DNA from: Acetofilamentum sp.
Lineage (GTDB): Bacteria > Bacteroidota > Bacteroidia > Bacteroidales > JAADGE01
Assembly (NCBI GenBank): GCA_020720705.1
Contig: DYOJ01000014.1
Span: forward strand, 1-18,201
DNA length: 18,201 bases
Direction: 5' to 3'
In this document: positions 1-6,650 of the stretch, in pieces
Layout of the letters: every line of letters starts with the position of its first letter
How positions within the stretch are numbered: the first letter of the stretch is position 1
Made by a program: the position numbers and the translations under genes
Notes under the pieces: generated by a model
Told to the model about the DNA's origin: nothing
Seen by the model: the letters and a program-made list of their open reading frames with translations, nothing else
The model's database searches: none

Positions 1-23
1 ACAAATGTTTTTCGGCATTTTTT

Positions 24-191
24 TTACAAATTCAGTTTGTCTAAGGGCGACTGTAGGTTGGTTATCTGTTGCACGCTCGCATGGGTGTATCGCTCTTTAG
101 TTGGTGTTTTTGAATTTAAAATATAGAAATTTAGTCGTCAAATATCTAAAATATTCGCTGGTAGGCGCAGTGTATTGTGAATCAGGCATCT
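24..191 (-). pseudogene. Remnant of a tyrosine recombinase (XerC/D-like integrase) C-terminus
   Basis: Read on the minus strand, the frame closing at the TAA at 26-24 encodes a tail containing KERYTHASVQQ and then NLQSPLDKLNL. This resembles the end of phage- or Xer-type integrases of Bacteroidota: a (T)TERYTH block with the catalytic tyrosine (codon 87-89 here), then a tail near SPLD. Only about 55 codons are open, from an ATG at 191-189. There is no upstream HxxR box, and the Gly-His pair normally nine to ten residues before the tyrosine reads Leu-Asn. Upstream, the frame runs into the hairpin repeat block that begins near 191-203. I infer a decayed, truncated mobile-element gene. The family call rests on about 30 residues, so a chance match is possible but unlikely. 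Confidence 0.55.
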
Positions 192-287
192 ATACATTAA
201 GGCATGTTCATAGATGCAAATGCCTTGTTTCGTGAAAATCAGTGAAGATATTTAGCGCTTTTGAACAGTTTGGCACGCAGACATGGT

Positions 288-305
288 ATTTTCATATATG
301 AAAAT
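288..305. repeat. Perfect 18-bp palindrome, copy A
   Basis: ATTTTCATATATGAAAAT is a perfect palindrome with no loop. It could be a protein-binding site or a cruciform. No function can be assigned. Confidence 0.8.
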
Positions 306-320
306 GGTGTCGGCGCAAGT

Positions 321-342
321 TTTCAGGGGTGTTCACCTGAAA
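321..342. repeat. Imperfect hairpin TTTCAGG..CCTGAAA, copy A
   Basis: The arms TTTCAGG (321-327) and CCTGAAA (336-342) pair over 7 bp. The right arm extended to CACCTGAAA shows the same CAGGTG/CACCTG core as the neighbouring hairpins, apart from two extra G in the left arm. An identical copy lies at 573-594. Confidence 0.65.
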
Positions 343-351
343 TTAGATGCC

Positions 352-379
352 GTGAGGTGAAAACACCTCACAGGTGCAC
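352..379. repeat. Hairpin-GTGCA element A1
   Basis: An 8-bp perfect stem (GTGAGGTG / CACCTCAC, 352-359 and 364-371) closes an AAAA loop. Starting 3 nt after CACCTCA comes GTGCAC (374-379). This is the first of six complete copies of one element family in the window. Confidence 0.85.
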
Positions 380-394
380 AGTGTTTCAAAAATA

Positions 395-423
395 TGTCAG
401 GTGAAAACACCTGACAAGTGCAG
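395..423. repeat. Hairpin-GTGCA element A2
   Basis: A 9-bp perfect stem (TGTCAGGTG / CACCTGACA, 395-403 and 408-416) closes an AAAA loop. GTGCAG follows at 418-423, with the same 3-nt spacing after CACCTGA as in element A1. Confidence 0.85.
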
Positions 424-539
424 GGAAAATCGTATGAAGCAAAGTGAAAATATACATGTTCATAGATGCAAATGCCTTGTTTCGTGAAAATCCGTGAAGA
501 TATTTTGCGCATTTGAACAGTTTGGCACGCATACATGGT

Positions 540-557
540 ATTTTCATATATGAAAAT
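540..557. repeat. Perfect 18-bp palindrome, copy B
   Basis: Identical to the palindrome at 288-305, carried by the second 222-bp repeat. Confidence 0.8.
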
Positions 558-603
558 GGTGTCGGCGCAAGTTTTCAGGGGTGTTCACCTGAAATTAGAT
601 GCC

Positions 604-631
604 GTGAGGTGAAAACACCTCACAGGTGCAC
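604..631. repeat. Hairpin-GTGCA element B1
   Basis: Identical to element A1 (352-379), located in the second 222-bp repeat. Confidence 0.85.
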
Positions 632-646
632 AGTGTTTCAAAAATA

Positions 647-675
647 TGTCAGGTGAAAACACCTGACAAGTGCAG
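647..675. repeat. Hairpin-GTGCA element B2
   Basis: Identical to element A2 (395-423), located near the end of the second 222-bp repeat. Confidence 0.85.
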
Positions 676-676
676 G

Positions 677-1180
677 AAATCCGGTCTGTTCAGTGTTTGC
701 AAGAAAACCTGTAAACAATTGATTATTTGTGTTTTATTGTCATTATTTCAATTGAATGTTTTGTCATACAGTTGTCAAAAATGGTCAGAAAGTTGTCATT
801 CGTTGTTTTGTATTCAGTTTCAATTGAATTTCTACGGAATTTCAATCGAATTTCCAAAAACATTCAAGTCGAAATATTCCTATAACATAAATAACTTCAA
901 TGTGTTATGAGTTTTCTTACAAGAACTATATTAGATTTAAGACATCAGATTACAGACAACAGAATCTAAAATATTGTAAATCTATAGTTTAGAAGTCAAT
1001 TATGTAATGTTTATTATTCGGTTTAATATACTGTTGAATTGAAAATTTGAAAAGTAACGTAAAGTTTACATGTTGTTGGGCGATTTTTAATTTTCCGGCA
1101 CGAGTATTTAAAAAAATAATTTAAAAAAAAATGAATTTGTAAAGTATTGATTACTAATAAATTAACAAAAAGATGAAAAA
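677..1180. other. A+T-rich non-coding region upstream of mraZ
   Basis: About 500 bp with no gene that I can support. It contains several palindromic TTCAATTGAA-type words (747-756, 819-828, and a variant at 841-850). It also contains one arm of a 22-bp inverted repeat (901-922) and an imperfect inverted repeat AACTATA..AGATTT (924-938) against AAATCTATAGTT (978-989). Open frames here are short, rich in Cys, Phe and Ile, and run through repeats. Confidence 0.7.
901..922 (+). repeat. Left arm of a 22-bp inverted repeat flanking the dcw cluster
   Basis: Positions 901-922 begin TGTGTTATGAG and end TTACAA. They are the exact reverse complement of 18060-18081, 22 of 22 bases. A weaker relative in the opposite orientation lies at 691-709 (CAGTGTTTGCAAGAAAAC), which resembles the right-hand copy at 18054-18071. 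Confidence 0.85.
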
Positions 1181-1220
1181 AAAGTGGGAAAAAGTGGGGC
1201 AAAATGGTTTGTAGTGGAAT
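1181..1220 (+). promoter_or_regulatory. MraZ operator: four tandem 10-bp boxes
   Basis: Four decamers follow one another in exact 10-bp register: AAAGTGGGAA, AAAGTGGGGC, AAAATGGTTT, GTAGTGGAAT. Known MraZ operators are direct repeats with TGGG or AAAGTG cores at about 10-bp period upstream of mraZ. The first two boxes fit exactly; the third and fourth are degenerate (TGGT, TGGA). Box 4 starts inside the promoter's upstream element, so autorepression by blocking RNA polymerase is inferred. Confidence 0.85.
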
Positions 1221-1237
1221 AAAAAGTAATATATTTG
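1208..1237 (+). promoter_or_regulatory. Bacteroidota-type promoter of the dcw operon
   Basis: TTTG (1208-1211) and TATATTTG (1230-1237, a perfect TAnnTTTG) are 18 bp apart. This is close to the primary sigma consensus of Bacteroidota (TTTG, about 19-21 bp, TAnnTTTG). Transcription would start near 1243-1246, leaving a leader of only about 20 nt before the mraZ ATG. Confidence 0.75.
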
Positions 1238-1264
1238 TCGTGTGAAAAAATGTCTTAAAGACAA

Positions 1265-1726
1265 ATGGCAAGTTTTATTGGCGAATATACAGGTAAAATT
1301 GACCCCAAAGGGAGAGTCTCACTACCATCTGCACTTAAAAAGCAAATGGAAAGTGCAGATGCAGATACTTTTGTAGCCAAACAAGACATCTATGAAAAGT
1401 GTATTCTGCTTTTTACCATAGAGGAGTGGGAACGACAAAATCAAATTATTCGAGCAAAACTTAACCCGTATAACAAAGAACACAATTCTTTTTTGCGAGA
1501 GTTTTATCGCGGTGCAGTCGAAATAACAATGGATGCCAATAACCGGTTGTTGCTTCCGGAGCGGTTGCTTACTTATGCTCAAATAGATAAAGATATATAT
1601 TTCTCAGGTCAAGATAAAAAAATTGAAATCTGGGCAAAAGAAGTTTACGAAAATTCCGGACAGAGTTCGGATGAGTTTGCAAATTTGGCTCAAAAAATTA
1701 TGGGCGGAGAGTTGCTCGGATTGTAA
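1265..1726 (+). CDS. mraZ: MraZ, transcriptional regulator of the dcw cluster
   Basis: A 153-residue protein with two swapped-hairpin AbrB/MraZ domains. The first carries the signature DPKGRVSLP at residues 13-21; the second carries the related DANNRLLLP at 90-98. MraZ proteins form ring-shaped oligomers that bind direct repeats upstream of their own gene and usually repress the dcw operon. Four such repeats lie 45-84 bp upstream of this ATG. The family is normally about 140-155 residues, so the protein is full length. There is no clear Shine-Dalgarno site, as is usual in Bacteroidota. The start is supported by the N-terminus (MASFIGEY then the domain). It is the first gene of the operon, with a 58-nt gap to rsmH. 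Confidence 0.95.
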   Translation: MASFIGEYTGKIDPKGRVSLPSALKKQMESADADTFVAKQDIYEKCILLFTIEEWERQNQIIRAKLNPYNKEHNSFLREFYRGAVEITMDANNRLLLPERLLTYAQIDKDIYFSGQDKKIEIWAKEVYENSGQSSDEFANLAQKIMGGELLGL

Positions 1727-1784
1727 TCAATATAATGTTGTAAAAATTATACGAAAGAACAAAAATTATTCTTAAAAAACAATT

Positions 1785-2696
1785 ATGAATACTGCATACC
1801 ACATACCTGTCATGTTACGAGAATCGGTAGATGCCCTCATTACCGACCCGTCAGGTGTATATGTAGATGCAACCTTTGGCGGCGGCGGACATTCTCACGA
1901 AATATTGCGTCAATTGTCGAAGGGCAAATTACTTGCATTTGACCAAGACAGCAATGCTGAGAAAAATGCGGAATTGTTTTCGGAGTATTCTAATTTTCAG
2001 TTCTTTAAATCTAATTTTGCTTATGTTAAAAACTTTTTGCGCTTTGCAGAAATCGGAAAAGCTGACGGCTTAATTGCAGATTTAGGCGTTTCGTCTCACC
2101 AATTTGACACGCCCGAGCGCGGGTTCTCTTTTCGCGAAGAAGCCGAATTGGATATGCGCATGAACGAAAACGCTCAGATAAGCGCAAAACTATTGCTTAA
2201 TACCGCCGAAGAGCAAGAACTTGAACGAATTTTCAGAGATTACGGCGAACTTGATAATGTTCAACGTGTTGTGCGTGCTATCGGACGCGAACGAAAAAAA
2301 TCCGAAATTCGGACAACTTCCCAACTCAATGCAATTTTGTTCCCGCTTGCCCCGCGCAATAAGGATTACAAATTTTTTGCGCAAGCCTATCAAGCTTTAC
2401 GAATAGCCGTCAATAATGAAATGCAGGCTTTACATGAACTCCTGCTGTCTTGCTCGGAAATTGTCAAACCCGGCGGTCGAATCGTATTTATAACATACCA
2501 TTCGTTGGAGGACAGACCTGTCAAAAATTTTATTAAATACGGCAATATTGCCGGCGAACCGGATTCCGATATTTTCGGAAATGTCAAAGTGCCGTTCCGG
2601 TCTGTCGGAACAAAAATTATTACGCCGTCCGAAGCAGAACTTGCCGTAAACGGACGTGCAAGAAGTGCAAAACTCAGAATAGCCGAAAAATTATGA
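1785..2696 (+). CDS. rsmH: 16S rRNA (cytosine(1402)-N(4))-methyltransferase RsmH
   Basis: A 303-residue SAM-dependent methyltransferase, formerly MraW, that N4-methylates C1402 in the decoding site of 16S rRNA. Visible motifs are the N-terminal HIPVML (6-11), the SAM-binding loop DATFGGGGHS (28-37), DLGVSSHQFD (99-108), FRDYGE (150-155), RIAVNNE (206-212), and the C-terminal YHSLEDR (238-244) typical of the family. The length is normal. The last four bases, ATGA, overlap the start of the ftsL-like gene, which suggests translational coupling. It is a standard second gene of dcw clusters. Confidence 0.96.
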   Translation: MNTAYHIPVMLRESVDALITDPSGVYVDATFGGGGHSHEILRQLSKGKLLAFDQDSNAEKNAELFSEYSNFQFFKSNFAYVKNFLRFAEIGKADGLIADLGVSSHQFDTPERGFSFREEAELDMRMNENAQISAKLLLNTAEEQELERIFRDYGELDNVQRVVRAIGRERKKSEIRTTSQLNAILFPLAPRNKDYKFFAQAYQALRIAVNNEMQALHELLLSCSEIVKPGGRIVFITYHSLEDRPVKNFIKYGNIAGEPDSDIFGNVKVPFRSVGTKIITPSEAELAVNGRARSAKLRIAEKL

Positions 2697-3037
2697 GCGA
2701 GTTGAAGAATACCTTATACAGAAGAATAATGACAGGCGACTGGGTGCATTTGGTTTTAAATAAAAAACGAATGTACTTTGTGTTATACCTTGTCGGTTTG
2801 GTCATTATTTACATCAGTTTTTTGGCAAAAGTTGAAAAAAAACAAATGGAAATCAACAAGTTAGAAGATATTTTGGAAGTGAAACGCTCCGAAGCAGCAC
2901 TCTACAGTTCGAGGATTTTTAACAAAACAATGCAACACTCTTTAACAGAAAAATGCGAGAAAATGAATCTCGGAATTTCAGTGTCGAATAAACCGCATCG
3001 TATCATCGTAATCGAAAAAGAAGCAGAACACAAATAA
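2693..3037 (+). CDS. ftsL: FtsL-like divisome protein
   Basis: A 114-residue protein with a short basic cytoplasmic N-terminus, one transmembrane segment (about 27-45) and a heptad-like periplasmic helix (about 46-80). The end is short and beta-like. This topology, and its place between rsmH and the division PBP, match the FtsL-like proteins of Bacteroidota, which are small and poorly conserved in sequence. FtsL links FtsQ and FtsB to FtsW and FtsI and activates septal peptidoglycan synthesis. The start codon overlaps the rsmH stop (ATGA), and the stop codon shares one base with the ftsI start. The call rests on topology and position rather than on a residue signature. Confidence 0.8.
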   Translation: MSELKNTLYRRIMTGDWVHLVLNKKRMYFVLYLVGLVIIYISFLAKVEKKQMEINKLEDILEVKRSEAALYSSRIFNKTMQHSLTEKCEKMNLGISVSNKPHRIIVIEKEAEHK

Positions 3038-5181
3038 TGCGAAGGAAGCAAACAAATAGTAAACGTGATAACATTCTCTTTTCAACAAGTCTTATGATTG
3101 GCTTTTTGGGGGCATTTGCATTTGCTATTTTCGTGCGAATAGGCTACATTTTTACTTACAGAAAAGATTATTTGGAAAAAAGGCGAGTTGTGATTAATGC
3201 CGACAAAAAAGAAGAGTTGCCCCTGCGCGGAAGTATCTACGACGAAAACGGGAATACACTTGTTGCATACATTGCACATTTCGATGTAGATTTTGACCCA
3301 ATGGTTTCCGACAGAGATTCGTTTTACAAACATGTAGATTCGTTAGCTTTCAAAATCAGTAAGTTTAAAAAAGATAAAACCCCTAAAGAATATCGAGACC
3401 TCTTGGTAAGTAAACGGGAAAATAAAAAAAGATATGTTGAAATTGCCAGAAATCTGACGTTTCAACAAATGCAGGAGGTGAAAAAATTTCCGATATTGAA
3501 ATACGGCAAGAGCAAAGGCGGATTGATTGTAAACAAAAAAAACCTGAACGTACATACCGCTGATACTTTGATGCGTATGACACTCGGAAAAACAATCTAC
3601 GACAATGCCGAGAATGTTGTCAGACCGACAACCGGTTTGGAGGCAAAATATCACACCGAACTGCAAGGCACCCCAACAATAAGGTACGGCTTGCAAGTTC
3701 CGAGTATCGGTTTTATAGATTCACAGGGCGAAGATATTGTTAAAGGTTCGCCTTCGTTAGATATAGTTTCGTCTTTAAATGTTGATTTACAGTATTTTGC
3801 ACATAAAAAACTGCTCGAAACATTGAAGAAACACAAGGCAAAATATGGAACTGTCGTTGTAATGGAGGTTGAAACGGGATTCATAAAAGCAATGGTCAAT
3901 TTGGGGCGAGTTTCAGGCGATACAACTTCTCAGAATTACAACGAATGGCAATATAATTATGCCGTAGGGATAAGACGTACGCCCGGTTCCACATTCAAAA
4001 CAGCAGTTATCTTAGCTGCGCTCGAGGACAAAAAAACCTTTCCCGACGAAGTGTTCAATCTTGGAGGAAAAGGGCAAAAAAAGTTTGCAAACGGTTATAT
4101 CCGAGATGATTATCCTTATGATAAACTTACAACGCGCCAGATTTTAGAATACTCATCCAATATCGGAACCTCAAGCATCATTCACCGCTATGCCGATAGT
4201 CCGCAAAAATTGTTGCAACGCTTGAACGAATATGGGTTCGGCGATGTCAGCGGGATTGACCTCAACTCGGAAGCTGAACCGGATTTGAATGTCGCACAAA
4301 CATTTACACCGCGAAATATCAACATCGAATTTTATCGAATGTCATTCGGATATGTCATTCAAGTTGCTCCAATTCAGATGCTTACGTTTTATAATGCCAT
4401 TGCCAACAAAGGTCTTCGGGTAGAGCCGCGTTTAGTGAAAGCCAAAATGCGCAACGGAATTTTAACCGATGAATGGGACTGGCGCAAACACAGCCACAGA
4501 ATTTGCGACAACAAAAATTTGGTGCCTATCCGTCAAATGTTAGAAGGGGTTGTTTTGCGCGGAACCGCAAGAAATTTAAAACCTCAAGGCTATACAATTG
4601 CCGGCAAATCAGGTACCACTTGGCATTACGAAGATAACGGAAGTGCTTACTCAAAGAAAAAATTTGATGCTTCTTTTGTCGGATATTTCCCTGCCGACAA
4701 CCCAAAATATTCATGTATCGTCCTTGTTGCAGGCATCAGCGACGAAAACGAACATTACGGTGCAACAGTTGCGGCACCTGTTTTGAGGGATATCGCCGAT
4801 AAATTATTTTATGAAGATTCGGAATTAAACAGATATCAACCCAAAAATCAAAATTCAGCTTTGCCGGATGTTAAAAACGGCTATCGCGGCGATATTGCTA
4901 ATGTGCTTAAAGCTATAGGTGTCGGTATCAGCGCAAAGCGTATTGCGACCGACTGGGTTTATCTCTCGGAAAGCAAAAAAGCTGTTGCCATGAACAAATT
5001 GACTTTGAACGATAAATCCATGCCGAACATTATAGGTATGTCTGCAAAGGATGCTGTATTCCTTTTGGAATCAAGAGGTTATGTGGTAAAATTATCCGGA
5101 CGCGGAAAAGTCGTAAAACAGTCCGTCGTTGCCGGCGAAAAAACTCCGAAAGGAACAAGTGTAACGCTCACTCTTTCATAA
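3037..5181 (+). CDS. ftsI: Division-specific class B penicillin-binding protein (FtsI/PBP3) with a PASTA domain
   Basis: A 714-residue septal transpeptidase. It has a transmembrane anchor at about 17-37, a pedestal region containing LRGSIYDENG (63-72), and a transpeptidase domain from about 250 to 595. The three active-site motifs are present: STFK (318-321, nucleophile Ser318), SSN (373-375) and KSGT (524-527). A C-terminal PASTA domain (about 662-714, starting MPNIIGMSA) is preceded by a degenerate relative (about 609-660, starting LPDVKNGY). This layout, with a length near 700, is usual for the dcw-encoded PBP of Bacteroidota and longer than the roughly 590-residue E. coli FtsI. It overlaps the ftsL-like gene by one base and ends 1 nt before murE. 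Confidence 0.94.
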   Translation: MRRKQTNSKRDNILFSTSLMIGFLGAFAFAIFVRIGYIFTYRKDYLEKRRVVINADKKEELPLRGSIYDENGNTLVAYIAHFDVDFDPMVSDRDSFYKHVDSLAFKISKFKKDKTPKEYRDLLVSKRENKKRYVEIARNLTFQQMQEVKKFPILKYGKSKGGLIVNKKNLNVHTADTLMRMTLGKTIYDNAENVVRPTTGLEAKYHTELQGTPTIRYGLQVPSIGFIDSQGEDIVKGSPSLDIVSSLNVDLQYFAHKKLLETLKKHKAKYGTVVVMEVETGFIKAMVNLGRVSGDTTSQNYNEWQYNYAVGIRRTPGSTFKTAVILAALEDKKTFPDEVFNLGGKGQKKFANGYIRDDYPYDKLTTRQILEYSSNIGTSSIIHRYADSPQKLLQRLNEYGFGDVSGIDLNSEAEPDLNVAQTFTPRNINIEFYRMSFGYVIQVAPIQMLTFYNAIANKGLRVEPRLVKAKMRNGILTDEWDWRKHSHRICDNKNLVPIRQMLEGVVLRGTARNLKPQGYTIAGKSGTTWHYEDNGSAYSKKKFDASFVGYFPADNPKYSCIVLVAGISDENEHYGATVAAPVLRDIADKLFYEDSELNRYQPKNQNSALPDVKNGYRGDIANVLKAIGVGISAKRIATDWVYLSESKKAVAMNKLTLNDKSMPNIIGMSAKDAVFLLESRGYVVKLSGRGKVVKQSVVAGEKTPKGTSVTLTLS

Positions 5182-5182
5182 T

Positions 5183-6634
5183 ATGCAAAAACGTTTGTCT
5201 GACATATTGCCTTATTTACAGCATGTTGAACTTCATGGTTCGACAGATTCCTTTGTTACCGGAATTGCTGCCGATTCTCGCTTAGTTGAGTTCGGTTCGC
5301 TTTTTGTAGCGATAAAAGGCACGGTTTCAGACGGACATCTTTTTATCGAAAAAGCTATCGAACAAGGTGCAAAAGCTATTGTTTATCAGGATATTATTCA
5401 AAATCAAACGTACAAGGATATTACATTTATCCGAGTAAATGATTCGTCTTTTGCCCTTGCTCAATGTGCTGCCGTGTTCTATGATTTTCCTTCCGAAAAA
5501 TTGAAACTTGTCGGTGTTACGGGTACAAACGGCAAAACGACCATCGCAACTTTGTTGCACCAATTGTTTTTGAAATCCGGATTCAAATCGGGACTTATCT
5601 CGACTGTTAAAAATTTCGTGAACCACACTGCTTACGAAACCAAAAATACCACGCCTGATGTGCTGACGTTCAATAAGTTGCTTGCTGAAATGGTTGAGAA
5701 AGGTTGCGAATATTGTTTTGCCGAAGTAAGCTCGCACGGGATTGTGCAACAGCGAGTTGCCGGATTGACATTTGCCGGCGGAATATTTACCAACCTTACG
5801 CATGACCACTTGGATTATCACGGAACTTATGTCGAATATCTGAAAGCCAAGAAAACATTTTTTGATAATCTGCCCAAAAATGCGTTTGCACTTACCAATG
5901 CCGATGATAAGAACGGTAAAATAATGGTGCAAAATACAGTTGCGAAAATCTCGACCTACGGACTTAAAAATTTTGCAGATTTCAAAATAAAAGTCCTCGA
6001 AAAACATTTTGACGGAATGTTGTCCGAACTAAACCGAAAGGAATTATGGTCGGTGCTTACAGGTGATTTTAATGCGTATAATCTTGCGGCGGTTCATGCG
6101 GCATCGGTGCTTTTGGGAATTTCTGTTGATGATTCATTGCAAATAATCAGCGGTTTACAATCAGTTCGCGGTCGTTTTGAAATTTTAAATAAAAATCAAA
6201 AAACTGTTATTGTAGATTATGCACACACCCCGGATGCTGTCAAAAATGTACTTCAAACCATTGATGATATTCGTATTCCGGAACAAAATATTATCACAGT
6301 TGTCGGTGCCGGCGGTGAAAGAGACAAAACCAAACGTCCAATCATGGCGCAAACAGCAGCCGAGTTAAGCAATCGTTTAATTTTGACTTCTGACAATCCG
6401 CGCTCCGAGCAGCCCGAGACAATTTTAGCCGAAATGGAAGCCGGTTTGACGAATGAACAGAAACGAACCACTTTGAAGATTCAAAATAGAGAAGAAGCCA
6501 TAAAAACTGCGTTGATGCTTGCACAACCCGGTGATATTGTGCTTATTGCGGGCAAGGGACACGAGACTTATCAGGAGGTAAACGGAGTTCGCACCCGGTT
6601 TGATGATATTGAAATAGCCGAGAAATACATGTAA
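5183..6634 (+). CDS. murE: UDP-MurNAc-L-Ala-D-Glu:meso-diaminopimelate ligase MurE
   Basis: A 483-residue cytoplasmic Mur ligase that adds the third stem-peptide residue to UDP-MurNAc-L-Ala-D-Glu using ATP. Motifs seen are the ATP loop GVTGTNGKTT (111-120), the TTPDV block (156-160), EVSSHG (181-186), THDHLDYHGT (206-215) and YLKAKKTFF (219-227, containing the lysine that is carbamylated in the family). Further on are DYAHTPDAV (345-353), DNPR (404-407) and GKGHETYQ (457-464). DNPR is the signature of enzymes using meso-diaminopimelate; lysine-adding enzymes differ there. The length is normal. It starts 1 nt after the ftsI stop, which implies translational coupling. Confidence 0.96.
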   Translation: MQKRLSDILPYLQHVELHGSTDSFVTGIAADSRLVEFGSLFVAIKGTVSDGHLFIEKAIEQGAKAIVYQDIIQNQTYKDITFIRVNDSSFALAQCAAVFYDFPSEKLKLVGVTGTNGKTTIATLLHQLFLKSGFKSGLISTVKNFVNHTAYETKNTTPDVLTFNKLLAEMVEKGCEYCFAEVSSHGIVQQRVAGLTFAGGIFTNLTHDHLDYHGTYVEYLKAKKTFFDNLPKNAFALTNADDKNGKIMVQNTVAKISTYGLKNFADFKIKVLEKHFDGMLSELNRKELWSVLTGDFNAYNLAAVHAASVLLGISVDDSLQIISGLQSVRGRFEILNKNQKTVIVDYAHTPDAVKNVLQTIDDIRIPEQNIITVVGAGGERDKTKRPIMAQTAAELSNRLILTSDNPRSEQPETILAEMEAGLTNEQKRTTLKIQNREEAIKTALMLAQPGDIVLIAGKGHETYQEVNGVRTRFDDIEIAEKYM

Positions 6635-6650
6635 AGCATTAAAATACAAT

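Larger units (their letters stand above)
203..424. repeat. 222-bp repeat, copy A
   Basis: This block matches 455-676 base for base at an offset of 252, with four substitutions (at 241, about 254, about 259 and about 280). Similarity can be extended left to 191-197 (tatacat) if an 8-nt insertion, taaggcat, is allowed in this copy. The block contains one 18-bp palindrome, one imperfect hairpin and two perfect hairpins with AAAA loops. It has no coding potential that I can support. Confidence 0.95.
455..676. repeat. 222-bp repeat, copy B
   Basis: Second copy of the block at 203-424, in direct orientation, separated from it by about 30 bp of unrelated sequence (425-454). It retains every palindrome and hairpin of copy A. 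The four differences all lie in the first 80 bp, so the hairpin-bearing part is identical in the two copies. That points to recent duplication or gene conversion. Confidence 0.95.

Noticed and set aside
333..536. Minus-strand open frame of 67 codons
   Set aside because: It runs across both copies of the 222-bp repeat and its hairpins, with no recognisable protein features.
352..675. CRISPR array, suggested by repeated palindromic units
   Set aside because: The repeats are irregularly spaced inside a larger duplicated block, the sequence between them is itself duplicated, and no cas genes are visible.
626..910. Plus-strand open frame of 94 codons upstream of mraZ
   Set aside because: It starts inside a hairpin repeat and is rich in Cys, Phe and Ser without any domain. 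The composition is that of A+T-rich non-coding DNA.
924..989. TAGATTT-like words shared between the mraZ upstream region and the mraY-murD gap (near 7906-7920)
   Set aside because: The longest exact match is about 11 bp in very A+T-rich DNA and is expected by chance in a window of this size.
5327..6007. Minus-strand open frame of 226 codons opposite murE
   Set aside because: Long, but exactly antisense to a well-supported murE. The translation is Phe/Ile/Cys-rich, as expected for a shadow frame, and has no motif.
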